Source: Bacillus subtilis (lineage in GTDB: Bacteria; Pseudomonadota; Alphaproteobacteria; Rhizobiales; Rhizobiaceae). Taken from it: a stretch of DNA of 64,000 nucleotides. How positions within the stretch are numbered: position 1 is the stretch's first letter; every line of letters begins with the position of its first letter. Below the pieces are notes generated by a model. That model did no database searches. It was given only the letters and a program-made list of their open reading frames with translations, and was not told the DNA's origin. A program made the position numbers and the translations under genes. The stretch covers positions 310,001-374,000 of the forward strand of contig JAHREI010000001.1 in the NCBI GenBank assembly GCA_021733665.1, read 5' to 3'. Of the stretch, positions 1-8,469 are shown piece by piece.

Positions 1-1
1 A

Positions 2-241
2 GCGCTCTATAAAGCAATGGGCGGCTTTGCCACCAACGGCATCAATATGACCAAGCTGGAAAGCTACCAGATCGGCGGTACTTTCATGGCAACGCAGTTC
101 TATGCGGATATTGAAGGTCATCCGGATGATCGTTCCGTGCAGCTTGCACTGGAAGAACTGGCTTTCTTCACCAAGGAAGTGCGCATTGTTGGTGTTTATC
201 CGGGCAGTGAAAACCGTAAACAATTGCTAGCGGCAGAATAA
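2..241 (+). CDS. pheA: Prephenate dehydratase, C-terminal part (partial)
   Basis: The reading frame is already open at the window edge, so only the last 79 residues are present. They form the C-terminal part of the ACT regulatory domain of prephenate dehydratase, the enzyme that turns prephenate into phenylpyruvate for phenylalanine synthesis. The TKLESYQ segment matches the conserved ESRP-type phenylalanine-binding motif, followed by the typical F-Y-A-D-I-E-G-H strand. The catalytic domain lies upstream of the window. Transcription ends at a strong bidirectional terminator shared with the convergent nudC. Confidence 0.9.
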   Translation, partial: ALYKAMGGFATNGINMTKLESYQIGGTFMATQFYADIEGHPDDRSVQLALEELAFFTKEVRIVGVYPGSENRKQLLAAE

Positions 242-261
242 AAACGGCTGAAACTGATTAT

Positions 262-293
262 AAAAAGCGCCGGAGTGATCCGGCGCTTTTTTT
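262..293. terminator. Bidirectional rho-independent terminator between pheA and nudC
   Basis: AAGCGCCGG and CCGGCGCTT form a perfect stem around a 6-base loop, with an A-run on the left and a T-run on the right, so it can stop transcription from both convergent genes. Confidence 0.85.
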
Positions 294-1260
294 ATGAGTT
301 TTCTACCCAATGGCGTATCAGTGCGCTGGCAATCGCGCCGGCTGGCGGGGTACGTAGGCCTAGCTGATGGATATTATCCAGCATAGCTCTGGCTTCTTCA
401 CGGGTAAACCAGCCACCGTCCTCCAGCTCGTCATGGTCAAGATTAAGCTCGCCAGACAGGCTCTGTGCGAAACAACCGATCATCAGGGAATAGGGAAACG
501 GCCATGGCTGGCTGGCGTGATAGGTGACCTGCCCAACAGGCAGGCCTGATTCTTCACGCACTTCACGCCGGACGGCATTTTCTATTGTTTCTCCCGGCTC
601 GACAAATCCGGCAAGGCAGGAATAAGTTAGTGGTGCAAAATGCGGGCTGCGTGCCAGCAGACAGCGTTCTCCGGATGGCGACTGGTGCGTGACGAGCATG
701 ATCACTACCGGATCAGTACGTGGAAAATGCTCGGCAGTGCAGGATGTGCAAACCCGTTTGAAACCGCCAATACGCATTTCGGTTTCATGGCCGCAACGCC
801 CGCAAAAGCGATGGGTTCTATGCCATGCAAGAAGGGCTGCCGCTTGTGCAACCATACCGCTATCTGCGGGGCTTAGCAGATTATGCGTGTAAAGTGCGCG
901 ATATTCGGAGGCTTCAAGTGCCGGAGGAAGCGCTTCGGGATCAAGGCCGGTATCCAGCGCAAGATAGGCAGTGCCTGCTGCTTCCCCTAGCAAAATCAGA
1001 TTATTTTTACCGTACTCATCCGTACCAATTTGCAGATGACGGACTTCCACATGACTGAATAAAGCGCGGTGTTCCGATATGCCTTGTTTGAGCAGGATTT
1101 TACCGCGTGCAAACAGTAAAAACTGCGCATCAGGATTGGCCAATGCACTCGGCAGACTGGTTTCATCACGTTTTTCAGCCTGCGGATCAAGTGTTTTACC
1201 GGCAAAACCAAGGCCATGATTCTTGTCAGCCATTGCGGCAAATTCAAAATTATGGGGCAT
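292..1260 (-). CDS. nudC: NAD(+) diphosphatase NudC (Nudix hydrolase)
   Basis: About 322 residues. It hydrolyses NAD(H) to NMN(H) and AMP and, in characterised members, removes NAD caps from RNA. Visible parts in order: a divergent N-terminal domain, a zinc ribbon of two CxxC pairs near residues 153-174 (CGRC and CTSC), the Nudix box near 218-240 (GFVEPGE then REVREESG), and the NudC-specific SQPWPFPYS signature just after it, which separates this family from other Nudix enzymes. A GTG lies directly before the chosen ATG, so the start may be one codon longer. It follows the HIT gene by about 11 bases and is probably co-transcribed with it. Confidence 0.93.
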   Translation of the reverse strand: MPHNFEFAAMADKNHGLGFAGKTLDPQAEKRDETSLPSALANPDAQFLLFARGKILLKQGISEHRALFSHVEVRHLQIGTDEYGKNNLILLGEAAGTAYLALDTGLDPEALPPALEASEYRALYTHNLLSPADSGMVAQAAALLAWHRTHRFCGRCGHETEMRIGGFKRVCTSCTAEHFPRTDPVVIMLVTHQSPSGERCLLARSPHFAPLTYSCLAGFVEPGETIENAVRREVREESGLPVGQVTYHASQPWPFPYSLMIGCFAQSLSGELNLDHDELEDGGWFTREEARAMLDNIHQLGLRTPPAGAIASALIRHWVENS

Positions 1261-1271
1261 CACAAGTAAAC

Positions 1272-1682
1272 TCAGGCAGAAAGGCGGGCACGTAATTCAT
1301 TGATGAGTTGATGGGCTTCTTCTTCAGTGTAGGGCTCACGTGTGCCATGTCCCCAGACCGGGCCCGGCCATGCCGCATCGCCGCTGTTGCGCGCAATGAT
1401 ATGAATATGCAACTGGCGGACAATATTGCCGAGCGCACCGCTGTTGATCTTCTCACAAGCGGTTGCCTCTTTCATCGCTTCGGCAACCATAGAGGTTTCA
1501 AAACTGAGCATGGTCTGATCGAGCGGGGTCAGCTCGTGAATTTCCGACATATCTGCGCGTTGTGGCACAAGAATCAACCACGGCCAGCGCTTGTCATTCA
1601 TCAAAAGCAGCTGGCACAGGCCAAGCGGACCGATAGGAAATGTGTCGTTTTGCAGACGTTGGTCGAGGGCGAAATCTGGCAT
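1272..1682 (-). CDS. HIT family nucleotide-binding protein
   Basis: 136 residues, normal for a single HIT domain. The family hydrolyses nucleotide-phosphate bonds such as Ap4A or AMP-lysine. The histidine triad is near residues 90-96 and reads QLHIHII. The central (nucleophile) and last histidines are present but the first is Gln. The W-P-G-P-V-W-G stretch after the triad is typical of the alphaproteobacterial HIT subgroup. It is the first gene of a two-gene unit with nudC, so the pair combines two nucleotide-cleaving enzymes. The exact substrate cannot be read from sequence. Confidence 0.85.
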   Translation of the reverse strand: MPDFALDQRLQNDTFPIGPLGLCQLLLMNDKRWPWLILVPQRADMSEIHELTPLDQTMLSFETSMVAEAMKEATACEKINSGALGNIVRQLHIHIIARNSGDAAWPGPVWGHGTREPYTEEEAHQLINELRARLSA

Positions 1683-1811
1683 GGTGCTGTGCCTTGTGTA
1701 AAAATGCTGCTTTAGGTTGGTTCAGGCAGTTGGTTTTATTAATTCAGGGCTATTGAACCATAAAATACATGAAAATAATCTCTATTTTTTTTATCTCAGC
1801 TTATTTGAGCC

Positions 1812-1840
1812 TTGCATTTTGTGTTCAAATTTCCGATATG
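1812..1840 (+). promoter_or_regulatory. Probable sigma-70 promoter of the SRP RNA gene
   Basis: TTGCAT at 1812-1817, then exactly 17 bases, then GATATG at 1835-1840. The first base of the mature SRP RNA stem lies 7 bases downstream, where transcription would start. This is a positional inference from consensus spacing. Confidence 0.5.
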
Positions 1841-1846
1841 GAGCGC

Positions 1847-1942
1847 GGGAGGTTGGTGGTGGACGGACCACTCGCCAACCGGGTCAGGTCCGGAAGGAAG
1901 CAGCCCTAACGAGCTCGGCACGGGTCATCGTGCCAGCCTCCC
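1847..1942 (+). ncRNA. ffs: Signal recognition particle RNA (4.5S type)
   Basis: About 96 nt. The 5' end GGGAGGTTGG pairs with the 3' end CCAGCCTCCC. The apical part holds the near-invariant SRP domain IV: GGTCAGGTCCGGAAGGAAGCA at 1881-1901, with the internal loop that binds Ffh. A T-run directly follows the closing stem and acts as terminator. It lies just upstream of dnaX, the usual position in Brucellaceae. The RNA joins Ffh to target nascent membrane proteins. Confidence 0.95.
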
Positions 1943-2085
1943 ACCTTTTTCTCCCCTGAAATTCAGATTGTTGTGCACGGAAAATCTAAGTTTTCCGAGA
2001 GGCCGCTTTCTGTTTTCAATCGGCTGATGATCTGTGCTACAGCAGTGGAGTTTAAAGACGGGATCTGAAGGAGCGCGCGAAATCC

Positions 2086-3909
2086 ATGGATAATAAACCG
2101 GCAGATAATGCTTATCGCGTTCTCGCCCGTAAATACCGCCCGCAGAATTTTGATGATCTTTATGGTCAGGAGCCGATGGTGCGCACCCTGACCAATGCTT
2201 TTGAAGCAGGACGCATTGCGCAGGCATGGATGCTGACCGGTGTGCGCGGGGTGGGTAAGACCACAACGGCGCGTATTCTGGCGCGCGGCCTGAATTATAA
2301 AACCGATACGATTGATCAGCCGAGTGTGCATCTGACCGAATTGGGTGAGCACTGTCAGGCGATTATGGAGGGCCGCCATGTCGATGTGATCGAGATGGAT
2401 GCGGCCTCGCATACCGGTATTGATGATATTCGTGAGATTATTGAACAGGTGCGTTACCGTCCGGTTTCTGCCCGTTACAAAGTCTATATCATCGATGAGG
2501 TGCACATGCTCTCCAATCAGGCTTTCAACGGCCTGCTGAAGACCTTGGAAGAGCCGCCGCCGCATGTGAAGTTTATCTTTGCGACCACAGAAATCCGCAA
2601 AGTGCCGATTACCGTTCTGTCGCGCTGTCAGCGTTTTGATCTGCGCCGTATTGAATCCGGCACATTGACGAGCCTGTTGCGCAAGATCACCGGCCTTGAA
2701 AATGTGCAGGCTGACGACACGGCACTGGCGATGATTGCCCGTGCCGGTGAAGGCTCTGCCCGTGATAGCTTGTCGATTCTCGATCAGGCGATTGCCCATG
2801 GCAACGGCACAGTCGACAGCCAGACAGTGCGCGAAATGCTCGGCCTTGCTGACCGTGCGCGTATTATCGACCTGTTTGAAATGCTGATGCGCGGTGACGT
2901 GGCGGGTGTGCTGAAAGAATTCCGCGCGCAATATGATGTGGGTGCTGATCCTTCCGTTGTGCTGAGTGATCTGGCGGATTTCAACCATCTGGTCACACGC
3001 TTGCGTTTCACACCGGAAGTCGCGCAGGATATGTCGCTGTCGGAAGATGAGCGCGTGCGCGGTGCTGAATTTGCCAAGACATTGTCTATCCGCGCCTTGT
3101 CGCGCTGTTGGCAGATGTTGCTCAAAGGTATTCATGAGGTGGAAACCTCATCCCGTCCGGTGCAGGCGGCAGAAATGCTGCTGATCCGCTTGGCGCATTC
3201 TGCCGATCTGCCGACATTGGATGAAGCGCTGAAAGCCATTGCCAATGGTCATACCGGTGGTAGTTCTGCACCATCTGCTCCGCAAGGCGGGGGAGTTAAT
3301 GGCTCCGGTGGTGGTACTTCAGCCTATGCAGCCGCTGATGCGGTTTCCGGTCAGATGGTACAGCGTCAAAATAATGGTGGCGCCGCCCTTCGGTTAGCTG
3401 AGCCTGCTGCACAGCAGATGATGCAGCCGCAAGCCGTTGTCCAGCCTAAAACAGAACCTGCTCCGCAAACAGTGCGCATCCGCGACCTGAATGACATCGT
3501 CAATCTGGCGGGCAATAAGCGTGATCTGCAGTTTAAGGTTCTGGTCAAGAATTTCGTACGGCTGGTTTCTATTGGCCAGAACCGTATGGAAATTGCGCTG
3601 ACTGAGCATGCGCCGAAAACACTGGCCACGGATATGGCACAGCGTCTGCTCGACTGGACAGGCGAGCGCTGGATGGTTTCGGTCGCCCGTGACGGTGGCG
3701 GCCAGACCGTGGCTGAAGTTGAAACCGCACGGCGCGAGGAACTGGTAACAGATGCCCGCGCTGATCCGGATGTCGCCGCGATCCTTGCCAAATTTCCAGG
3801 GGCAAAAATCATCGACGTGCGTATCACCACGCCGGATGATGATGCAGAGCTGGAAATGCAAATGCCGGATCCGGGCGTGGATAACGGCGATTTGGATGAT
3901 GACGATTAA
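2086..3909 (+). CDS. dnaX: DNA polymerase III subunit gamma/tau
   Basis: 607 residues. This is the clamp-loader ATPase of the replicative polymerase. Near the N-terminus it has RKYRPQ, Walker A GVRGVGKTT at about 52-60, Walker B with DEVHML, and the VLSRCQRF arginine-finger motif. A Gly/Ser/Ala/Gln-rich linker near residues 390-465 separates the AAA+ core from a C-terminal tau-type domain with an acidic end. The usual zinc module is degenerate: only C90 of the four cysteines remains. I saw no A-rich slippery heptamer for a gamma product. It starts about 140 bases after the SRP RNA and is followed by ybaB and recR, a standard replication/repair cluster. Confidence 0.96.
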   Translation: MDNKPADNAYRVLARKYRPQNFDDLYGQEPMVRTLTNAFEAGRIAQAWMLTGVRGVGKTTTARILARGLNYKTDTIDQPSVHLTELGEHCQAIMEGRHVDVIEMDAASHTGIDDIREIIEQVRYRPVSARYKVYIIDEVHMLSNQAFNGLLKTLEEPPPHVKFIFATTEIRKVPITVLSRCQRFDLRRIESGTLTSLLRKITGLENVQADDTALAMIARAGEGSARDSLSILDQAIAHGNGTVDSQTVREMLGLADRARIIDLFEMLMRGDVAGVLKEFRAQYDVGADPSVVLSDLADFNHLVTRLRFTPEVAQDMSLSEDERVRGAEFAKTLSIRALSRCWQMLLKGIHEVETSSRPVQAAEMLLIRLAHSADLPTLDEALKAIANGHTGGSSAPSAPQGGGVNGSGGGTSAYAAADAVSGQMVQRQNNGGAALRLAEPAAQQMMQPQAVVQPKTEPAPQTVRIRDLNDIVNLAGNKRDLQFKVLVKNFVRLVSIGQNRMEIALTEHAPKTLATDMAQRLLDWTGERWMVSVARDGGGQTVAEVETARREELVTDARADPDVAAILAKFPGAKIIDVRITTPDDDAELEMQMPDPGVDNGDLDDDD

Positions 3910-3982
3910 TTTTGGCTGCGGTTGAAACGACCGAGGCTGTGAACCATTTATTGAATACGAGTAATTCGAGGAGTTCTGCCAT

Positions 3983-4306
3983 ATGCGTGACATGATGGGG
4001 ATGCTGAGCAAAGCAAAAGAAATGCAGGCCAAAATGCAGGCCATGCAGGAAGAAATCGCGCAGATGGAAGTCAGCGCGACTTCCGGTGGCGGTCTGGTAA
4101 GTCTGACCCTGCTCGGCAAAGGCACATTGACCAGTCTGAAAATTGATCCGTCGCTGCTCAAAGAAGGCGAAGGCGAAATTTTGGAGGACCTGATTATCGC
4201 GGCACATAATGATGCAAAAGCCAAGCTGGAAGCGATGATGGCTGAAAAGACACAGGCGCTGACCGCCGGTCTGCCAATCCCTCCGGGCATGAAACTGCCG
4301 TTTTAA
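3983..4306 (+). CDS. ybaB: YbaB/EbfC family nucleoid-associated protein
   Basis: 107 residues, standard length. The N-terminal part is a Met/Gln/Lys-rich amphipathic helix ([18 protein letters not shown]), followed by a small beta sheet and a C-terminal helix ending in the conserved G-L-P-I-P-P-G segment. Family members are dimers that bind DNA and influence nucleoid structure and gene expression. A GAGG Shine-Dalgarno sequence precedes the ATG. Position between dnaX and recR is conserved across many bacteria and supports the call. Confidence 0.95.
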   Translation: MRDMMGMLSKAKEMQAKMQAMQEEIAQMEVSATSGGGLVSLTLLGKGTLTSLKIDPSLLKEGEGEILEDLIIAAHNDAKAKLEAMMAEKTQALTAGLPIPPGMKLPF

Positions 4307-4341
4307 TTGAAGCGCAGGTTTAATAACACGTACTTATACAA

Positions 4342-4373
4342 TAACGCCCGATTCTATTCGGGCGTTAAATGTT
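4342..4373 (+). terminator. Possible weak terminator after ybaB
   Basis: AACGCCCG and CGGGCGTT form a perfect 8-bp stem around 8 bases, followed by AAATGTTTT rather than a clean T-run. It sits 20 bases before recR, so it may only attenuate read-through. Confidence 0.35.
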
Positions 4374-4386
4374 TTAGGTATTCATT

Positions 4387-4992
4387 ATGTCAAAACGAAT
4401 CGCCGGACCTGAAATTGAACGCCTGATCCAGCTTCTTGCCCGCGTGCCGGGGCTGGGGCCCCGCTCTGCACGCCGCGCTGCGCTGCATCTGATCAAGAAA
4501 AAAGATGCATTGCTGGTGCCTCTTGGCTCTGCCATGCAGGAAGCCGCAGAAAAGGTGCGCATCTGCTCATGCTGTGGAAATGTGGATACCAGTGATCCGT
4601 GCACGGTCTGCGAAGATCCGCGCCGTGATCCTTCCACACTGATCGTTGTTGAAGATGTATCCGATCTCTGGGCGCTTGAGCGTGCCGGCACCATGAATGT
4701 GCGCTATCATGTACTGGGTGGTCGTCTGTCACCTCTGGATGGTGTGGGGCCGGATGATCTCAATATTAAAGGTCTGATCGAGCGTGTGACCGGTGGTGAG
4801 ATCAAAGAGATTATTCTTGCGGTCAATGCCACGGTCGAAGGACAGACCACGGCGCATTATATCACCGATCAGCTCGACGGTATGGATGTGAAGATCACCC
4901 GTCTTGCCCATGGTGTGCCGGTTGGCGGCGAACTGGATTATTTGGACGAGGGGACACTGGCTGCAGCTTTGCGCGCCAGAACAACATTATAA
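4387..4992 (+). CDS. recR: Recombination mediator RecR
   Basis: 201 residues, normal length. RecR works with RecF and RecO to load RecA on gapped DNA. The sequence shows an N-terminal helix-hairpin-helix ([12 protein letters not shown]), a zinc finger with cysteines near 60, 63, 72 and 75, and a Toprim domain starting at LIVVED near residue 90 and including the G-G-R-L-S-P-L segment. It is the last gene of the dnaX-ybaB-recR cluster. Confidence 0.96.
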   Translation: MSKRIAGPEIERLIQLLARVPGLGPRSARRAALHLIKKKDALLVPLGSAMQEAAEKVRICSCCGNVDTSDPCTVCEDPRRDPSTLIVVEDVSDLWALERAGTMNVRYHVLGGRLSPLDGVGPDDLNIKGLIERVTGGEIKEIILAVNATVEGQTTAHYITDQLDGMDVKITRLAHGVPVGGELDYLDEGTLAAALRARTTL

Positions 4993-5051
4993 AACCTGAC
5001 CAACCGATTTTTATCCAAGTTTCAGGTGGATTTTGTATAAGAGGAGTAGCC

Positions 5052-6329
5052 ATGCAGAAGACTTTCCTCCGTCAGGCTTTGGTGGCGCTCAGCCTGTTTG
5101 GTGCAGCAGTGCCGCTTAGCATACCGGCAGCGCAGGCGCAGACTTATTCTGCTGCACTCCAATCCAAAACCAATGCCGCCTTTCAGCAATGGCTGGAGAA
5201 TGATCTGTGGCCGCAGGCGCAACAGCGCGGCATCAGCCGCAGCGTGTTCAATCAGTCTTTATCCGGTGTGCAGCTAAACTGGAAACTGCCCGATCTGGTG
5301 CCACCTGGCACCAAGCCGCAAACACCAAAACAGCAGACACAGTCTGAGTTCGGCTCTCCGGCCAATTATTTTCGCAAAGGCACAGTTGATTCCGTTGTCA
5401 GCAATGGCAAGGTGAAGCTCAATGCCCATAAGAGCCTGCTGGCGAAAATTGAACGTGATTTCGGTGTGCCTGCCGGTATCGTCGTCGCTGTCTGGGGGCG
5501 TGAATCTGCTTTCGGCGCGGTGAAGATCCCTTATAACGGTTTTGAAGTGCTGGCGACCAAGGCCTTTATGGCAACACGCAAGGATATGTTCCGCGCGGAA
5601 TTGCTGGCTGCGCTCGAAATTGTGCAGAAGGGCTATATGGATAGCGCGCATCTTAAAAGCTCTTGGGCTGGTGCTCTGGGACAGCCGCAATTCATGCCGA
5701 CATCCTATTTGAAACATGCCGTTGACTATGACGGCGACGGACGGCGCGATATCTGGAATTCCGTGCCGGATACACTGGCTTCTATTGCTGCCTATTTGCA
5801 GCATTTCGGCTGGCAGAAAGGCCGCGACTGGGGCTTTGAGGTTAATGTACCGCAAAATGTCTCCTGCTCACTGGAAGGGCCTGATCAGGGCAAGACATTC
5901 CGTGACTGGACAGCACTTGGTATCACTCGTGTGAATGGCAAGGCATTCCCTGCACAGGAAATGGCGCAAGAAGGTTTTCTGCTGATGCCTGCCGGTCGTC
6001 ACGGTCCTGCATTTATTGTCACGCCGAATTTCTACGTGCTGAAAAACTATAATATGAGCGATCTCTATGCGCTGTTCATTGGTCATATGTCTGACCGGAT
6101 GAGCTATGGTGCCGGTGGTTTTCAGCAAGGCTGGGGCGATGTCGGCGGTCTTTATCGCTCGGATGTTGCAGTCATGCAGAAACGTCTGCAAAAGCAGGGC
6201 TATGATGTCGGCAAGCCGGATGGTCTGGCCGGATTTAAAACCCGTCGCTCAATCGGCGTCTGGCAGGCAAAGAACGGCCAGCCTGCCACCTGTTTCCCTG
6301 ATAAGGCGCTGGTTAAAGCCATTCGCTGA
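5052..6329 (+). CDS. Lytic murein transglycosylase (MltB-like) with peptidoglycan-binding domain
   Basis: 425 residues. A signal peptide covers about residues 1-30 and ends A-Q-A-Q, so the protein acts in the periplasm. The catalytic domain of the SLT_2/MltB type has its glutamate at about E151 in VWGRESAFG, followed by S-W-A-G-A-L-G-Q-P-Q-F-M-P-T-S-Y, which is diagnostic. A PG_binding_1 domain occupies about residues 365-425. The enzyme cleaves the glycan strand with formation of 1,6-anhydro-muropeptides. A GAGG sequence lies 9 bases before the ATG. No lipobox is seen, unlike E. coli MltB. Confidence 0.92.
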   Translation: MQKTFLRQALVALSLFGAAVPLSIPAAQAQTYSAALQSKTNAAFQQWLENDLWPQAQQRGISRSVFNQSLSGVQLNWKLPDLVPPGTKPQTPKQQTQSEFGSPANYFRKGTVDSVVSNGKVKLNAHKSLLAKIERDFGVPAGIVVAVWGRESAFGAVKIPYNGFEVLATKAFMATRKDMFRAELLAALEIVQKGYMDSAHLKSSWAGALGQPQFMPTSYLKHAVDYDGDGRRDIWNSVPDTLASIAAYLQHFGWQKGRDWGFEVNVPQNVSCSLEGPDQGKTFRDWTALGITRVNGKAFPAQEMAQEGFLLMPAGRHGPAFIVTPNFYVLKNYNMSDLYALFIGHMSDRMSYGAGGFQQGWGDVGGLYRSDVAVMQKRLQKQGYDVGKPDGLAGFKTRRSIGVWQAKNGQPATCFPDKALVKAIR

Positions 6330-6332
6330 GAA

Positions 6333-7217
6333 CTACTTGGTCTCTTTAACCATCGCATAAAGCGCTTTAAAGGCGTGGCTCTGGTAGCGCTCGCGGTGGT
6401 TCAGAAGCCAGAATTGCCGCGGCGGTAAAGTAAACGGCACCTGTTTCAATGTGCCTGCTGCAAGATGCGGACGGGCTGCGAGCGCAGAAAGCACAGTGGC
6501 ATAATCCCCTGCGATCAGAGCCGAGCATATGGCCTCATTGGAAGGTAGCTCAAGTGCGAGTGGCAGGTGTGCGGGATCAAAAGCTTGATCGCGTAAATAG
6601 GCTTCAAAGGCCGCACGCGTGCCGGAGCCTTGCTCACGTAAAATCCAGAAACTCTCCGGCAAGGTTGCAGTCGGCAGTGTCGTGCGTTTTGCCCACGGAT
6701 GCTGCGGACGGACAACGGTAATCAGCTGATCTGTGGCCACCGATTCTTTATGCAGAAACGGGTCATCCGTTTCACCTTCAATGAAGCCTGTATCCGCTAA
6801 TCCCTCCCGTAAAGCTTCAACAACCTGCTCGCTGTTGCCGATAGAGAGTTTGAGGTCAATCATCGGATAGGTGGTGTGAAACCGCGCCAAAACCGGTGGC
6901 AGCCAGTAGCTGGCAATCGTCTGGCTGGCATAAATATGCAGACTGCCCCGTTGCAGGCCGGTTATTTCGCTGAGGGTCAGTTCTGCGGCCTGAGCACGGG
7001 CAAGCACAGCTTCAGCCTCATGCAAAAAGATACGACCCGTCTCATTCAGCTCAATTCTTCGGCCGATCCGGTTGAACAATTGGGTCGCATAGCGCTCTTC
7101 CAGTGTTTTGATCGCTGCACTGACCGCTGAAGGGGTCAGATGCAGGATTTCAGCCGCACGGGTCAAATGCTGCTGGCGGGCGACTTCCGCGAATATCCGT
7201 AATTGCTCAAGGGTCAT
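6333..7217 (-). CDS. LysR family transcriptional regulator, partner of the YeiH gene
   Basis: 294 residues. It has an N-terminal winged helix-turn-helix (MTLEQLRIFAEVARQQHLTR) and a LysR substrate-binding domain from about residue 90. A TTG three codons upstream is possible, but the ATG gives the standard LysR N-terminus. The gene is divergent to a YeiH-type transporter gene, an arrangement seen for yeiE-yeiH in E. coli. LysR proteins usually regulate the divergent gene and themselves, so the transporter is the likely target. The last bases nearly touch the 3' end of the transglycosylase gene. Confidence 0.92.
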   Translation of the reverse strand: MTLEQLRIFAEVARQQHLTRAAEILHLTPSAVSAAIKTLEERYATQLFNRIGRRIELNETGRIFLHEAEAVLARAQAAELTLSEITGLQRGSLHIYASQTIASYWLPPVLARFHTTYPMIDLKLSIGNSEQVVEALREGLADTGFIEGETDDPFLHKESVATDQLITVVRPQHPWAKRTTLPTATLPESFWILREQGSGTRAAFEAYLRDQAFDPAHLPLALELPSNEAICSALIAGDYATVLSALAARPHLAAGTLKQVPFTLPPRQFWLLNHRERYQSHAFKALYAMVKETK

Positions 7218-7222
7218 GATGA

Positions 7223-7282
7223 TCAATCATTCGTTTTTATTGAATGAATCATAACATATTTTCAAATGGAATGAATGATTGA
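7223..7282. promoter_or_regulatory. Probable LysR operator in the divergent LysR/YeiH intergenic region
   Basis: TCAATCATTC at 7223-7232 has an exact inverted copy, GAATGATTGA, at 7273-7282. A partial third half-site, GAATGAATCA, lies at 7242-7251. Spaced half-sites next to the regulator's own start codon fit the LysR mode of binding. The right arm overlaps an ATG at 7275, an argument for the downstream start of the transporter gene. Confidence 0.5.
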
Positions 7283-7322
7283 AATAAGCGATAGAATTGG
7301 AAAAATTATCGGAAGTACCACT

Positions 7323-8339
7323 ATGACACGTAATATTCGTTCTAATTTTTCCCGTGTTTTGCCCGGACTTATTCTCTGTCTGCTGGTGAGTATCGCAGCT
7401 TACGCGCTGGAACATATCGAAGCGCATTATTTCGGGCGAGCATGGTTAGAATCAATCGTGCTGGCCATCCTGATCGGTGCAGCGGTACGCTCATTATTCA
7501 GCCTGTCTGGCCGGTATCATGCCGGTATTCAGTTTTCATCGAAGATGATTCTGGAAATTGCGATTGTGCTACTCGGCGCATCGATCAGTGCGGAAGCGGT
7601 GATGCAGGCAGGTCCGGCTTTGATTGGTGGTATTGCCGGTGTTGTGATGCTGTCGATCGGTATCAGCTATTCTATTGGCCGTTTGATGCGCCTGTCGCAT
7701 CGTATGGCGGTGCTGGTGGCTTGCGGCAACTCCATTTGCGGTAACTCGGCGATTGCGGCTACAGCGCCGGTTATCGGTGCCAACAGTGATGATGTGGCAT
7801 CATCCATTGCCTTTACAGCAGTCTTGGGTGTTGTGGTGGTGCTGTGTCTGCCGCTGCTGGTGCCGCTGCTGAATATGTCGGTTGCGCAATATGGTATTCT
7901 GGCAGGCCTGACCGTCTATGCTGTGCCGCAGGTCTTGGCTGCAACAGCCCCTGTGGCCGCACTGAGTGTGCAGATCGGTACATTGGTCAAGCTGGTGCGT
8001 GTGCTGATGCTGGGGCCGGTTATTGTGACAATCGGTGTGATTGGCGCGAAATCGGGCGGCGCCCGTCCGAAGCTGTCGCAGATGGTGCCGTGGTTTATTC
8101 TCGGCTTTCTGGGCATGATGGCGCTGCGCAGTCTGTCGCTGATCCCGCAAGCGGCACTGCCGCCATTGAATGAAGCCAGCACTGCCCTGACTGTGATTGC
8201 AATGGCTGGTCTCGGGCTTGGTGTGGATGTGCGCACAGTGATGAAGGCCGGTGGCCGTGTCACGCTGACTGCAATTTTCTCGCTGCTGGCTCTGGGTGCT
8301 ATCAGCTTATCTCTGATCGCTCTGTTGGGTGTTGCCTGA
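7323..8339 (+). CDS. YeiH family putative sulfate exporter
   Basis: 338 residues and about ten hydrophobic segments, an inner-membrane protein of the UPF0324/YeiH family. The conserved G-N-S-I-C-G-N-S-A-I-A-A-T-A-P-V-I segment lies near residues 135-155. The start at 7323 has GGAAG eight bases upstream. An in-frame ATG at 7275 would put the first codons inside the operator repeat and is less likely. The family is annotated as a putative sulfate exporter, with sulfonate-linked functions in some bacteria. The substrate is not proven from sequence. A terminator follows. Confidence 0.88.
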   Translation: MTRNIRSNFSRVLPGLILCLLVSIAAYALEHIEAHYFGRAWLESIVLAILIGAAVRSLFSLSGRYHAGIQFSSKMILEIAIVLLGASISAEAVMQAGPALIGGIAGVVMLSIGISYSIGRLMRLSHRMAVLVACGNSICGNSAIAATAPVIGANSDDVASSIAFTAVLGVVVVLCLPLLVPLLNMSVAQYGILAGLTVYAVPQVLAATAPVAALSVQIGTLVKLVRVLMLGPVIVTIGVIGAKSGGARPKLSQMVPWFILGFLGMMALRSLSLIPQAALPPLNEASTALTVIAMAGLGLGVDVRTVMKAGGRVTLTAIFSLLALGAISLSLIALLGVA

Positions 8340-8379
8340 GGCTGCACTGTCAGAACCGGAACTTTCTAATAGAACTGAT

Positions 8380-8416
8380 AAAAAAACCCCGCCGGATTGC
8401 TCCGGCGGGGGCTTTT
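8380..8416. terminator. Bidirectional terminator between the YeiH gene and rpsA
   Basis: CCCCGCCGG and CCGGCGGGG form a perfect 9-bp stem with a 6-base loop, flanked by an A-run and by CTTTT. It serves the convergent genes. Confidence 0.8.
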
Positions 8417-8469
8417 ACAACACTAGATAAACAGGGCTTAAATCACACGGATAAAGCCCCGCTCATAAA

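Noticed and set aside
1717-2027. Short open frames running through the SRP RNA
   Set aside because: They are interrupted by a clear structural RNA and its terminator and lack ribosome binding sites.
1963-3135. 390-codon open frame antisense to dnaX
   Set aside because: It lies entirely opposite a clear dnaX coding region, has a His/Gln/Thr-rich composition typical of reversed codons, and matches no family.
3280-3480. Programmed frameshift site in dnaX for a gamma product
   Set aside because: No A-AAA-AAG type heptamer or downstream hairpin is seen in the linker; CAAAATAATGG is not slippery in the right phase.
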